Notes: generated from the letters alone by a model not told the origin. DNA of 64,000 bases from Portulaca oleracea (GCA_029582165.1 CM055868.1:13374001-13438000), one strand, 5' to 3'; shown: positions 1 to 12,072, counted from the stretch's first letter. Numbers and translations are program-made.

Positions 1-1010
1 AGTAGAGATTTAACTAGAATGAAAAGGAACACTACTATTTTGCTTTTGTGCAAATATAGCAAATGTCATTATCAACTTCATAAGGTACACACACAGAAGA
101 AATGTGTTTCATTTTCTTTTTAGGCACATGTCCTAATATTTTGTGCCGAGTACCAATATTTATTATAGACAAAGTATTCTTTCATTCAAAATTACAATCA
201 GTGCAGTTAGGTAAGACATTAGAACAATCAGAAAAGGAATTGAACTTTGAGCAACTAGAAAATAAGCAACATTGTTCATCACACAAGAGGTTGATATGTT
301 AGTGAGAAAAACTGCGAATCCAACACCATGTTGTTAAACTAGAGTATTGTTAAAGAAATTTATCCCATAGGTCTCATTACTAAGAACCAGTGGCCTCTTC
401 ACAGAAGGTTCCTACACCATACAAAATTTTCATAGAACATAATATGACTTTTGAACTGTGTGCATAACTTTTTGATAGACATTATCTTAAAATTGAAATA
501 TGACACACAAAGAACATTATCAAGAATTAGCGCAGAAGATATATGAAGGTCACCATTGTGAGTAACAAAAACTCTATTTCCATTGAGTCAAGTTAAATGA
601 ATAGGTTTATCCAATGTTTTCAAAGAATGTAACAAATACCGATTACTCTACTTGTTATCGTAAGCTCCGAATTATAGAATCCAACCATTTTCAGTCACGA
701 TATATATGCAACTTACGGAATTGGATAAATAACTTTGTGAAGAATAGGGAATGTTAAATGACATTGTGTCATCCTCAATAGATTAAGAAGAATAGCTTGC
801 TGCAATTTGATTTAGTTGCTGTAGCTAATTAACAACGATCTGGTTCGATTAAAATTCATCATGTTTTATGCTGTAATATTCTGAACATGACTTGCATCAA
901 CACCATTTGCTGGAAAATCTTGCTCCAAGCATTATTAGCAATTCTTCTTCGTGGTGCTCTTTGCTTGGGTTGATTTCTTGGATCGTATGGTGGATACCCA
1001 TACACTATTA
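1..1010 (-). pseudogene. Degraded Ty1/copia remnant (zinc-knuckle end of gag, protease, start of integrase)
   Basis: Read on the minus strand, this stretch gives interrupted copia polyprotein similarity. Near 670-680 there is W-I-L followed by a stop where copia proteases have the D of the DSGA active site, then F-G-A-Y-D. Further on come recognisable pieces such as KTLDKPIHLT, LNGNRVFVTHNGD and FKSHIMFYENF, which follow the usual order of a copia protease and the linker to integrase. Stops occur every few dozen codons and the catalytic aspartate codon is now TAA, so it is dead. No LTRs for it are visible; the element continues left of the window or is truncated. The family is inferred from motif order only. 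Confidence 0.55.
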
Positions 1011-1019
1011 AAAACTTGT

Positions 1020-1480
1020 CATATTGCAACAGAAATTGCGACGGAATTTATCAAAGTCGCAACGAAATTTTTGGACTGAGCGAAGGACCTTGCGACGGAA
1101 TTTTAACCGTCGCAATTTGCTTCGTCGCAAGACCTTTGCGGCGGACCTTGCGACGAAATTTGTGACAGACCTTGCGACAATTCGATTTCGTCGCACTGCC
1201 CACGTTCGAGTTCCATCGCACCATAGTTATTAAAATCCCGATCCTGATTTACGATCCTACGATTTTATGGTCCAAAATCTTCAAAACGATTCTACTATTT
1301 ACACACGATCCACGATCCTACATGGGCTAAATTCTGATCCTAACTTCCCCGTAGTTTCGAGTTAGGATCCCGATTTTAACAACTTTGCGTCGCACTGCCC
1401 CACGTTAAATTCAAAAAACCACAAAAAAATTGCTTGCGATGGAAAAATTCCATCGCAAGTAATTTTTTTCAGCAACTTTT
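1020..1480. mobile_element. Palindrome-rich MITE-like element (TTGCGACGG dyads)
   Basis: The motif TTGCGACGG/CCGTCGCAA recurs in both orientations. At 1090-1115 two 9-base arms flank an 8-base spacer. At 1433-1459, 12-base arms built on CTTGCGATGGAA flank AAA. The short overlapping ORFs here are artefacts of this structure. A second small element (1225-1384) is inserted inside, flanked by two copies of a roughly 20-base segment, CGTCGCACTGCCC-ACGTT (near 1190 and 1387). Motifs of this kind are common in short non-autonomous DNA transposons of eudicots, but the superfamily cannot be assigned because no clean outer TIR and target duplication were found. Confidence 0.45.
1225..1384. mobile_element. 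Small TIR MITE nested in the palindromic element
   Basis: The left end AGTTATTAAAATC is the near-complement of the right end GATTTTAACAACT. Both are followed inward by GATCC-rich sequence, giving terminal inverted repeats of about 20 bases on a 160-bp element. It has no coding capacity. Target duplication is unclear, so the superfamily is not assigned. Confidence 0.5.
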
Positions 1481-1484
1481 TTCA

Positions 1485-2010
1485 TAATTGTAATCATAGT
1501 GTTGATTTTAATCAAAAATAAAATCCGCAATAACTTTCAAGTCAAGGACTCCCAAGTCACTTAGAAGATTCACATGTTCGCGACGCTCAAGTCAACAAAG
1601 TAGAGACTACCAAGTCAACAAAATCCAAGATTGACAAATGGGGAAAAAGTCAAATCCTTCAAGTCATTAAAATAAAAGACTCTGAAGTCATCTAGAAGAA
1701 GATTTTCAAGATCACAACTCCTAAGTCAACACAAAAAAAATGACCAATCAACAAAACTCAAGACTCACAAATCCTCAAAAGGAATAGCTGACAAGCTAAT
1801 GAAATTCAAGATTATCAAGTTCATGACTCACAAATCGGCATGATACAAGACTTCTAGATAGCGAAAATTCAAGACTCAAGTCGTCAAATAATTTCGAGCA
1901 CTCAAAGTCAAGAATTTCAAGTTATCCAACCTCAAAATTTTCAAGTTATGAAATTTGCAGCAAAGCTATCCTCTTTCAAGTGTCTTAAGGAGGACAACTG
2001 GGGGTAGATT
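1485..2010. repeat. AAGTCA-rich degenerate repeat region ending in a purine tract
   Basis: CAAGTCA, TCAAGAC and related words recur about every 15-40 bases without a clean period. The stretch ends in a polypurine-like GGAGGACAACTGGGGGTAG (about 1987-2005). Sequence of this style often lies just upstream of the polypurine tract and 3' LTR of large gypsy elements, so it may be a decayed 3' untranslated region. No matching LTR boundary could be fixed. No gene is seen. Confidence 0.3.
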
Positions 2011-2214
2011 AATTATTCAACAGTGAAAACTTTGAAGAACGAAAACCAAGCGGACAATTAAAAGGTTAATTTAATAAATTAAATTAAACACAGTTGGAGT
2101 AGTGAAATATCCATGGAGTTAAGAAACTGTCAAGTTCACTTGTGTAAAGTGGTTTTTAACGAGTCGTCACTGCAATTGACTTCCTGTCACCAACTGAGGG
2201 GAACACTCAAGGGT

Positions 2215-3178
2215 CACCGTTCGCTTCGCCAGCAAGTTTGTCTTCGCGACGGGCCTAACATAGGTCAGCGTCTTATGTACAAGACGGGCTTAATATAGGT
2301 CAACGTCCTTCTAGTCAGCAAGTTTGTCTTCAATAAGAGCCCAACATAGGACAACCATTACTAAACATATGTGTATTAGCAACCACTTTTTCCAACCAAT
2401 TTAAAATGGTTGGAAAAACCAACCATTTTAGCAACTATTTAATATTCCAACTATTTTCCAAAAAATTTTGTGGGAAAAATGGTTGGAAATTCCAACCAAT
2501 TTTGCTAAAATGGTTGAAAAATTTTCCTACCACCCTTTTTCCTACTATTTGAAGATCGTTGGAAAAATTGTTGGATTACTAACCATTTTTCAAACCAATT
2601 TCAAATAGTAGGAAAAAGGATGGTAGGAAAATTTTTCAATCAATTTTACCAAAATTGGTTGGAATTTCCAACCATTTTTCCAACAAAATTTTTTGAAAAA
2701 TAGTTGGAATATCAAATGGTTGCTAAAATAGTTGGTTTTTCCAACCACTTTAAATTGATTGGAAAAAAGTGGTTGGTAATACACATATTTTTAGTAGTGA
2801 ACGTCATATGTTCAAGACGAGCCTAATATAGGTCAGTGTCCTTCTAGCCAGCAAGTTTGTCTTCAAGACGGGCCTAACATAATGTTGAAGACGAGCCTAA
2901 TATAGGTCAGCGTCCTTCTAGTCAGCAAGTTTGTCTCCGTGACTGGCCTAACATAGGACAACATCTTATGTTGAAGACGAGCCTAATATAGGTCAGCGTC
3001 CTTCTAGTCAGCAAGTTTGTCTCCGTGACGGGCCTAACATAGGACAACATCTTATGTTCAAGACGAGCCTAATATAGGTCAGCGTCCTTCTAGTCAGCAA
3101 GTTTGTCTCCGTGATGGGCCTAACATAGGACAACATCTTATGTTCAAGACGAGCCTAATATAGGTCAGCGTCCTTTCG
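2215..3178. repeat. 86-bp tandem repeat array, split by a CACTA MITE
   Basis: The word AAGACGAG recurs at 2974, 3060 and 3146, exactly 86 bases apart, and a variant unit starts at 2888. Each unit joins GACGAGCCTAATATAGGTCAGC to GACGGGCCTAACATAGGACAAC-type sequence, so it probably arose from two related half-units. Diverged units lie at 2215-2355, left of the inserted MITE, and two partial units at 2812-2887. The right-hand units are nearly identical, showing recent homogenisation. There is no coding capacity. Confidence 0.85.
2356..2799. mobile_element. CACTA-type foldback MITE
   Basis: The 444-bp element is almost entirely one long inverted repeat. Its right end reads TAGTG; its left end reads CATTA, one transition away from the CACTA terminus. 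The inner terminal repeat ACTAAAMATATGTGTATTA matches at both ends. It is flanked by AAC (2353-2355) and AAC (2800-2802), the 3-bp target duplication expected of the CACTA (En/Spm) superfamily. It sits inside an 86-bp array unit and so is younger than the array. It encodes no transposase. The 64-residue minus ORF inside it is an artefact of the inverted repeat. Confidence 0.8.
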
Positions 3179-3971
3179 AGAATCTCCAAATTTTACCTTC
3201 GAAACTACTTGACTTCCAAGTTCTTTGAGACTGCAATCAACTTACCCAAGTGGTGAAGTCTTCTTCAATAAAACGGTGAACCTACACACAAAGATCAACA
3301 GCCCCACCCAAAAAAGAAAAAGCAAGCAAAATATGCCAGGTGATCCAAAGTCACGTAGGGTCAAAAGTGAGATGTGATTTTATTGTTTCCAATTGGATAA
3401 TAAACCTGTAAGATTCAAAATAAAAAAATAAAAAAAGGGAGCACATTATTCGTAGCTGCAGTGAGATCATGTTATGGTGAATCAAGCTTGCTTCACGGTG
3501 TTGATTGGATGCTGCCTAATGGTGGTGTAACAGAAGAGGAAATGTTGCAATACATGGAGCAATTCAAATACAAACTTGACAGCGCTGCAGGCACAGCAAC
3601 TTATTGAGGATGAAAATGTTGGCTTCGCATATTTAAGTCTACAAAGAAGCTCGTCCATCACTATATTCACTGGTTGCGATAAGGGGACATATAAAGAAAC
3701 GTCCACCATTGGCAACATCCGAAAAAGTCCAACAGCTTGTGAGGGTTCGAGGGAAGGAAAGGATGGTTGCAGGATTTTATCATGAATACTATCGAACACA
3801 TGGAGGCTGCGTTTATATAGTGCTCAATCAACAAAGCTTTCTAGTCCTACTCCAACTCTACTTCCAGAGAATTCATCCTTTTAATTTTCATATGGTTTTA
3901 CCTAATTCTATCGTCTCATGTTTATTATATTACATTATCACAAATTTGGGGAAGAAAGATGGCAAACAAGC
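3179..3971. other. Unassigned stretch with a possible degraded exon
   Basis: From 3480 to 3840 base composition is less AT-rich, and the plus strand gives broken protein-like pieces in three frames (for example GGVTEEEMLQYMEQF and KVQQLVRVRGKERMVAGFYHEYYRTHGG). Stops and frame changes separate them. This could be a captured or decayed exon, but I do not recognise the family. The 105-residue minus-strand ORF over the same bases has no supporting features. The rest of the interval shows nothing. Confidence 0.25.
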
Positions 3972-5072
3972 CAGTAAATTACATTTACCTTACCTGAGGT
4001 TTGTTATAATAATTTTTACACACACTACATTTGTGAAATAATTTTTACCTTACCTCACATATGTTCTAAGTGTTTTTTATCCTACCTGAGGGTTGCCGTA
4101 ATAATTATTACACACCCCACATTTGTGAAATAATTTTTACCTTACCTCACATAAACTGTAAGTGATTTTTACCCTACCTGAGGTTTGTTGTAAGTGTTAC
4201 TACAACACTCTACAACATAACAAGGCTACGACGACTTAACATAGTGATTGATATCGTATTGGTCACAGATTTTTTTCGCGCTACCGATAACACTTACTAA
4301 TGAAAATAAAAAATCATGGCATTCAAATGTCGTCTTGGAAATCAAAGGCAGTAAGTGCTAATGAAAATCTAGATCTTTGATTTCCGCTTTTACAATTGAA
4401 GATCTAGAATCCAAGACGACATTTGAATGTCATGAAATGTCATTCTAGGAACAAAACAAGAAGCAATCTACAATGCAATCTTAGTCTCCGTCATCTACGA
4501 TCCATTAAGCTTTCCCTAACCTCTTAATCCTCCCATACTAGTATATTACCCTCTCCACTGTCGATCAAGTAGATCAATCATAAACCCTTTCGTGGTCGTT
4601 GATTTCCACCATAATGTGAATCTACCCATATATTACTAGTTATCGATTCATACACTTCATATTAAGTTATTCACTATAAAAGAAAATAAAAAATGATAAA
4701 GAACGAAATTAAAGAATAACCCTACCACAAGCTAGACACTTTATTATCTAAGCTATCGGTAGCGCGAAAAAATTATGTGACCAATACGATATCAATCGCT
4801 ATGTTAAGTCGTCGCAGTCTTGTTATGTTGTAGAGTGTTGTAGTAACACTTACAACAAACCTCAGGTAGGGTAAAAACCACTTACAGTTTATGTGAGGTA
4901 GGGTAAAAATTATTTCACAAATGTGGGGTGTGTAATAATTATTACGGCAAACCTCAGGTAAGATAAAAAACACTTAGAGCATATGTGAGGTAAGGTAAAA
5001 ATTATTTCACAAATATAGGGTGTATAAAATTTATTACAACAAAACTCAAATAGGGTAAATGTAATTTACTCA
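3972..5072. mobile_element. Non-autonomous Mutator-like TIR element
   Basis: Terminal inverted repeats of about 315 bases (3973-4287 and 4755-5071) start with AGTAAATTACATTTACC. The nine bases CAAACAAGC occur immediately outside both ends (3963-3971 and 5073-5081), matching the 9-bp target duplication of Mutator-like elements. The TIRs themselves contain repeated TTTGTGAAATAATTTTTACC blocks. The 467-bp core has no transposase or long ORF, so the element depends on transposase supplied elsewhere. A truncated relative lies at 8935-9505. Confidence 0.8.
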
Positions 5073-5399
5073 CAAACAAGCACTCAAACTCCAAGTATTT
5101 CACCCAGCCGACTTTGCACATCAATTTAACTTCACTGGTAGGAAAAAAAAAAAGTGATTGATTGTGCCAATGATTTTATCAACAAAAAAAAAAAAATCAT
5201 GTCTATAATTTCAAAAGTCAGGTGCAGTGAGGTGGTGACACATACTTTCATCAAATTGGATGAAGTTCAAAAAAAAAAAAGTTCTAGTCATATTGAAGTC
5301 AAATATTTGATTGTCAAATAAAACTCCAAGCTCCTGTCATATCTCAGATTTCGAGACCCACCCGCTTCAAACACTCAAAAATTCGTGTCCGCGGCTGAC

Positions 5400-6069
5400 T
5401 CTCGAACGGAATCTGTAGGAGGTAAAAATTTGTCCACAAATAAGAAAATGATACGTGAAAAATAAATTGAATTTTTTATTTGGCCAATAACAAATTGTCA
5501 TGTGTCAAGTTGACTTCGGGGAACCCATTTGGTCAAAATTAAATTCCGACCAACCAGAGATGACAGTGTTAGAGATGATGCAGAAATAATAATAATTTCT
5601 TTATTTAAAATTAAAGGAATAATTATTTAATTCGGCCCAAGCCCAAAACCCAGATAAAACCCTAGGCCTCCTAAGCCTATAAATAGAGGTTTTCCGCCCT
5701 CATTTTCAAGCAGCCCGACATTCTGGCATTGGAGACAGTCTAGACTCTGAAGACTCTTTAAAGACTCTCTCTCCCGAACTGCTGAAGACATTAAAAAGAA
5801 TCACTCTCCGGGAGAAGGCATTAAACACATCAAGGCTCGTGTCGGTTCTTCAGAGAAGATCAAATACTCATCTTGATCGAGATCAAGTCATCAAGACCCT
5901 ATTTCAATATCAAAATTCATTCAAGGAGATCGAATCAGAGGATTAGTTACTTTTTCTTGTAACTGTCAAACAGAGAATTATACCCAAAATCCTTTAAAAT
6001 GAATAAAATTATATTTGTTCACTAATTTTTGTGTTTGTTTATTTTAGACCAAAAATTTGTGTTTACAGC
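5400..6069 (+). repeat. LTR-like segment (promoter and 3' end), probably solo or truncated
   Basis: A plant core promoter, CCTATAAATAGAGG, lies at 5677-5690. It is followed by a pyrimidine-rich GACTCT-repeated stretch, an AATGAATAAAATT polyadenylation-like signal near 6000, and a terminal TGTTTACA (to about 6069). That order (TATA, R/U5, CA end) is typical of a gypsy LTR 3' half. A TG start and target duplication could not be matched and no partner LTR was found, so the left edge is approximate. 5073-5399 shows no other feature. Confidence 0.4.
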
Positions 6070-6442
6070 ATGTGTCTTTGAATCCACATCATTACAAATC
6101 ATCTTGAAATTATTCTAGTCCTGATTAGAGGGGAATAATGTAATAACTAAACCCAAGTATATATAGGGTATAGCTATAGAGTTATTATCAAAAGTAGTGA
6201 ACATTTTCGTTAATTATATGGACACATCTCATTCCATCATAAAACATGAATTAGTTCACATCCATCCACATTACAAACATGAAGCTAACGAGCAGGTAAC
6301 ATTATAAACTTTCCATCGAGATGGACAACAAGAAAGAAGCTAAGACTCAGAGAAATATACGACGACAATACCACAAAGCATGAGTTACGTTTCTGAAACA
6401 AATTAAACAGAGACAATCCCTGACGAGTGACGAGGAGGCTCT

Positions 6443-6637
6443 TTAACGTGGCTTTGGACCAGAGGAAGGAGGTTTTGGTTTGCTTGAAAAATTGCAGCCA
6501 TGACCAGCCGAATACGATGGAAACTTGGCTGTACCCTTTGGCTTCAAGGCTTCTTCCACAAACCGGTTCGGCTTACGCTTTGGCCCATTGTCTGCCATGT
6601 TGTCTTCTTTCACTGGCCACTTTCCTCCTCCGTTCAT
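6443..6637 (-). CDS. Small basic protein, 64 aa, unrecognised
   Basis: The ORF starts at the ATG at 6637-6635 and encodes a 64-residue soluble protein rich in K, P, G and S. It begins MNGGGKWPVKEDNMADNGPK and ends in a proline-rich basic tail, KPKPPSSGPKPR. No signal peptide or membrane segment is visible. A canonical TATAAATA lies about 100 bases upstream, and a three-codon upstream ORF (ATG at 6698) lies between. The downstream sequence (6442 to about 6180) reads like a plant 3' UTR. This makes it a plausible small host gene or the last exon of one. I do not recognise a family. The frame is open without ATG back to about 6715. It could also be a retained fragment of a larger gene. Confidence 0.45.
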   Translation of the reverse strand: MNGGGKWPVKEDNMADNGPKRKPNRFVEEALKPKGTAKFPSYSAGHGCNFSSKPKPPSSGPKPR

Positions 6638-6737
6638 TCTTTCTTTCGCCTGGGCTTTTGATGCACGATGTAAGTTATTTTGGCTACTAAGCTTGCATGA
6701 GGAGTTGGGGATCAATCTTTGTGAAGCTATGCCTCTA

Positions 6738-6745
6738 TTTATATC
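6738..6745 (-). promoter_or_regulatory. TATA box for the small basic ORF
   Basis: Minus-strand TATAAATA, followed by AGAGGC. Placing the start site about 30 bases downstream puts it near 6710, upstream of the 64-aa ORF. No other long ORF is served by this box. Confidence 0.5.
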
Positions 6746-6961
6746 TAGAGATTACAACATATCACACCGACATGAGTTTTCCGCCTCTTTTCTTTTAGAT
6801 TTCCTCTTCTTGTTATGGCTAAATTATTAGCCATACAATTCTTGTTAGTTTGTTTCCCATTCTAATTGGGTCTTAGAAAGTTAATAAGTTTAGGAAATAC
6901 TTTAGTCTTTTTGTGTTCTACTAGAACTCCACAATATAGAAACTTATCTATTTAAGAATAT

Positions 6962-7305
6962 GGTTAAATTACTATGAGCTACCCCAATTTTTTGTGAAAT
7001 GTTTTTCTGGTGCCCCAATTTTTCAAAACTAATTTTGAGGTACCTTACTTTTTGGGTTAGTAATTATTTGGTGTTTTTCCGGTCATTAATTTTATTAAGT
7101 GACTAAAATGCCCTTATTATTTCCTTCTTGAAGAAATACCTTTGAAGAAGAAGAATGAGGGCATTTCGGTCACTTAATAAAATTAATGGTCGAAAAAACA
7201 CTAAATAATTACTAACCCGAAAAGTAAGGGTACCTCAAAATTAGTTTTGAAAAGTTAGGGTACCGAAAAATAGTTTCCCCAAATATTGGGATACCTCCGA
7301 GTAAT
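6962..7305. mobile_element. TIR MITE of the TTACTCGGAGGTACC family, copy 1
   Basis: A short element folds on itself. The left arm holds CAAAACTAATTTTGAGGTACC and the right arm its complement, GGTACCTCAAAATTAGTTTTG. Arms of about 150 bases flank a loop with AAGAAGAAGAATG. The terminus is AAATTACTC(or T)GGAGGTA. Two relatives occur at 11563-11915 and 57790-58890 with the same ends but different interiors. No target duplication could be fixed. Confidence 0.7.
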
Positions 7306-8475
7306 TTTTTGTAAGGATATTGACTCTGCCATAAAATCAAAAAACAGAATAAGAGAATAAGTTCTTTGGGGGGGAAAAAAAAACTTGCATATTTCCTAAA
7401 CCTATTAATTTTCTAAGACCCAACTACAACAGAAAATAAGTTAACAAGAATTTTATGACTAATGGAATTGCCAAGTAAATTTCAATGTGAAACTTAAATT
7501 CAGTCTTGACTAATGGCGCAATGGGAAATTAACAGGAAGATTTGTGAGGTTTGCTAGTTTTTGCAGTGATGAAAAGTGTTTTTTCCCCCCAACTTCATAG
7601 GTGTAGTGTACACGTATATTTCCAACTTCTAAAAGTCCAACACTTGTGTTTACTTTTAATTTCCTTGTACTTTCATTCATGTTGAACTCTCGGATAACAC
7701 AATATGACGTGCAATTACAACAAAATTACATTGGTTTTTCAAAATAAAAAAGACGAAATTATATCGTGCCTTGATTTGACACAAGATTTTTAACATACTA
7801 ATATATATTTGAGTCTTCCTCGGAAAATTTAGCGTTTTAGATAATGCATGTAGTGCATGGCGGATGAGCGTTCAAATTATAAGAATTGTGTTCGGTAATT
7901 TAGTGGTTGAGTTGACAAATTAATGTGAATTGACAAAAAAAAGATATGAATAATTTTCAAATATACAATTTTCAAAGGGTATTTTTTTACCAAAAGTATG
8001 TGAAATGCTACTTCAAACGCCACTTTAACTTTATTGATGTTTCATAAAACAATACCATAACTGCTAAACGTTCCACCAAATGTTAACTTACTGAACGCTA
8101 ATATTTATGGGATTACTGTTTTGACTTTCTCAAAATATTAATGTTACCTCAAAAGCTATTGCCGAACACAACTTTCATATAAATATTTCTCATTTTTGAA
8201 CTTTATACAATATTAAATGAATCATTTATCTTTTATTTATAACATAATATATGTTAAAATATTAAACAAATTTATTCATATTTTTTTTCTAGAAAAATTA
8301 TAATTATATTAATGCTACATTTCAAATCTTTATATACATATTTTTTTTTACAATAGGTAACATGCCAAACCAATCGGGTCTCCCATCTGAAGGGAATATT
8401 AGCCTCAACAAGCTTTATAGCAGATGGGGGATGCCAATGCCTAAAATGGGGCTCACTTCCACCCACAACATTTAG
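7306..8475. other. AT-rich intergenic DNA, nothing recognised
   Basis: No ORF of interest, no clean repeat structure and no splice-like organisation was seen. The 83-residue minus ORF at 8272-8523 overlaps a GGGATGACAATA-type repeat edge (about 8476-8930) and is not supported as a gene. Confidence 0.4.
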
Positions 8476-8934
8476 GGATGACAATAAAACCTTGATCCGA
8501 GGATACTCGCCTAGACCCAACACTGTATGGGTGATAAAATTTTAGCAAAAACGGGTAAGGGAAGGATACGGGTACTCCTCTTCACCTGATCGGTAGCCTA
8601 GCCGACCTAGCCCGAATACCTAAAAAAAACAAACATACTTTGATTACTCACTGATCACTAGGCTCCAAATATATATGTTAGTATTTAGGTTAGTGACTAA
8701 TTTGTTGAGTTTTGTAACTAGGGAATCTATAGCTTTTATTTTGGTATGAACTGTTGCCAAAATTTGCTCTTTCTAATAGAAATCGTCATATATGATTTTA
8801 GTTTGATGACTAATCTTATTATTCCCAAAAATAATCCATCAATTAGCATGTATGGGTACAAAATGAGTTATATAATTTAATTTTCAATTATATTCGACTT
8901 ATACCCGCACTACCTGGTGGGTAAGGGTAAGTGG

Positions 8935-9505
8935 AATAGATTACATTTACCCTACCCGATGTTCATTGTAATAACTTTTACACACCTCACCTTTGTGAAA
9001 TAATTTTTACCTTATCTTACATAAGCTCTAAGTGTTTTTTTTATCCTAACCGAGGTTTATTGTAATGATTATTACACACAATAATTTTACCCTACCTCAC
9101 AATAGCTATAAGTGATTTTTACTTAACTTGTTATAGCAGTAAGTGTTACTAAAAATCTAGATTTTCGATTTCCGCCTTTACTAATGAAGATCTAGAATCC
9201 AAGACGAAATTTGAATGCCATGAAATGTCATCCTAGGAACAAAATAGGAAGCAATCTATAATGAAATCCCAATATCCGTCATCTCTGCTACATTAAACAT
9301 TCCCTAAACTCTCATTCCTCCCTTACTACCATCTCCATTACCGATCATGTAAATCAATCATAAACCCCTTCGTGGTCGTCGATTTCCACCTACATGTGAA
9401 TTTACCCATATATAGCTAGTTGTTATTCATACACTTCATGATTTAAGTTATTCATTATAAAAAATAATAAAAAGTGGTTAAACACTTCATTATATAAGTT
9501 ATCGG
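8935..9505. mobile_element. Truncated second copy of the Mutator-like element
   Basis: Sequence from GATTACATTTACCC onward follows the left TIR and core of the 3972-5072 element, including GATTTCCGC, GATCTAGAATCCAAGACGA and the CATGAAATGTCAT block, with about 10-15% differences and small deletions. The right TIR is missing. The copy stops near 9505, at the junction with the gypsy fragment that follows. Confidence 0.7.
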
Positions 9506-11562
9506 TTACGCTCCTTTGTTTCTTCGGAGTTGCCTCGGTAAGCGGGCTTATCAGGAAGCATGCACCAACCCCAAAACCAAGTCGTCTTGGTGTTCAATAC
9601 CCCCAATTGGTAGAACGACATGAGGAAGATCCACGGGAAAGACATCACAATGTTGGGAGAAAAAAAGTTTCATTTGTGGAGCTAAGGGTGTTAATACCTC
9701 AGATTGATTACTCTAGAGAAAAAGTAAAGCGAGGACTTGTTTCCCCTTGCTCAAGGCACGCTCTACTCGTGTTTCACTTAGGAGGTGGTTCCTCTTCTCA
9801 CATCCCGCCCTCGATATACTTTTGTGGGGTTGGGTAGGGGGTAAGGGGTAAGGGGTTGAGCACAATCTTTTCTTTTCCTATGAACAATGAATAGGTGTCC
9901 TCGAATTGACTCCATCATGCATGGCACTCAAGTCAAATTGCTATAGTCATCCAAATAAAACATGACATGCATCCATTGGCACAATGTCATATAACACTAC
10001 ATCACTATTAGGACCAATTGAAAAGAAAATAAGAGCTTGTTACCTTTACTTCACCGGTGTCATTGAGCCATTTGAGGGAGTATGACTAAGGATGAGTAAT
10101 AGTGAGAAGGCCCAACTTCTCAATGAGAGTGGTAGAGGCTACATTCGTACTACTCCCATTATCGATGATAACATTGCAAACCCAATTTTGAATTTTACAC
10201 CGCGTGCGGAAGATGATTTCCCTTTATGATAGGTCCCGAGGTCCGTCTTCAATGTGAAGGACCTCACTAGCACTTCACTCTCTTTGGCATGAATTCCAAC
10301 ACTATATTCTCCATTCCTAGGAGTCACCTCATTAACCTCTCACTCATCGACATCATCTTGAGTCCTTTCCTTTAAGACTACCTCTTCAATTTCATCAACT
10401 TCTTGGAGAGTCATGGTGGTCTAGAAAACCTCGAAGGAGCATCGCCTTTAGAACCACTTCCTCTGGAGAAAGAATTGGACCTTTCCTTCATCTTTCCTTT
10501 ACGAGAGTGGCCAACATATATAGGTCATTAAGGAAGCAATACATCTTGACCTTGGAAGTGATTTTGTAATCAATTCCATTGAGGAATCGAGCCATGTGCT
10601 GCTCTTGAGACTCTTGAGTTTCACATTTCATCAAGAGTCGCTCAACTTCCCGAATGTACTCCGAAACACATTTGAATCCTTGTTTGACTACGAACATTTG
10701 GTTGTACATATCTCGCTTATCAATGCTCCATGTATTTCTTCAACTTTGTCAAAGTCCAAATTGGGACTTGTGTCAACCTTGAGTCGTTTAACTTCATCGT
10801 ACTCCTTCATTTCGAACATTCGCTCTACCGCTTAAACCCAATCAAGAAAGTCATACGGGTTAGAACTACCATCAAAAGTAGAAAGCTTGACTCGAAGGTC
10901 ACCCAAATCGTCATGGGGCCTTTGATGACGAATAGCCTCTACGGAGGATGCTTCATTCAATTCTTCATCCATTCCTACCTCATGAAATAAATCTGTCCTC
11001 GAGGGTCGCGGGGAGGAACATCACCATAACAGTGTGGAGGAGGACCACCAAGTTAATGAAGTGGAGGTGGTTGCAGATTTTCCTCAACTCTCCTTGGGAC
11101 TTGGTGTCGAAAAGCTTCAGTCGAACCTACCAAGTCTCTTATTTCACGTTGGAGTTTGTTCTTGTTGTTCGCCATGAGTTATTGGCTATTCATAAGTCGT
11201 TGAAGCATAAGCTCAAGGTTTACTTGGGATTTGGGAGTAGGGTCATGATGGAGAATTTCTCGTTCGCCCATTTGACTAGACGACGAGGGCATTTTGTGGA
11301 GTTCAAGGGATTTGACGGGTTAAGGAAAAGATTCTTGGAAGGGTTTAGGGCTCTTTTGTGGTTAAGGGATTTTGTGGAGTTTAGAGAGGTTGTTTTGTGA
11401 GGGAAAATTGGGTGTTATTGACAATGGAAATGACAATCAAATGGCACAAGATCATAATATATATCAAACAACCATTATCCACCATCCAATCATGCCAAAC
11501 AACACCAACATTCACAACTCTCTATAAAAAAACCTTCATCCACAAACAAATTAAATACAAAA

Positions 11563-11915
11563 AATTACTTAGAGGTTTCCTAACTTTTGAAGAAACAATT
11601 TTTTGGTACCCTAACTTTTCAAAACTAATTTTGGGGTACCCTTACTTTTAGGATTAGAAATTACTAGGTGAATTTCTTGCGAAACTCCGATTGATTCAAA
11701 TCATTTTTGTCCACAAAACAAATGACATTTTTGTCCACAAAAACACTTAATCAATTTTCCGCCTAAAACTCACCGGTGAATTCAAATCATTGGCTGGAAA
11801 TTCACCTAATTATTTATAATTCTAAAAGTTAGGGTATCCCAAAATTAGTTTTTAAAAGTTGGGGTACCGGAAAAATATTTCACCAAAAGTTAGGGTACCC
11901 CTAAGTAATTTTTTG
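11563..11915. mobile_element. TIR MITE of the TTACTCGGAGGTACC family, copy 2
   Basis: Ends AAAAAATTACTTAGAGG and its complement CCTAAGTAATTTTTT flank inverted arms containing GGTACCCTAACTTTTCAAAACTA and its complement. The interior differs from copies 1 and 3. It is inserted in the leader of the old gypsy fragment. Confidence 0.7.
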
Positions 11916-12060
11916 AATTAAATATACTCCAAATACAACCCAAAATCATCACAAATAACTCATAAAAATCATACAAATCATAACCCGAAATTTCCAGCAA
12001 GACCAGTACATGAAAATGGGCATGATTACATTTAGAACACACCCAATCTAGCAACATAGG

Positions 12061-12072
12061 CTTTGGTACCAA
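12061..12072 (-). other. Degenerate primer binding site (initiator Met type)
   Basis: Minus strand TTGGTACCAAAGCC next to the presumed LTR end resembles TGGTATCAGAGCC, the common plant tRNA-iMet primer site, with three changes. It sets the LTR/leader boundary of the old gypsy fragment at about 12074. Confidence 0.5.

Noticed and set aside
2590..2784. 64-residue minus ORF in the CACTA MITE
   Set aside because: It covers one arm of the inverted repeat; both arms give mirror ORFs with no family resemblance.
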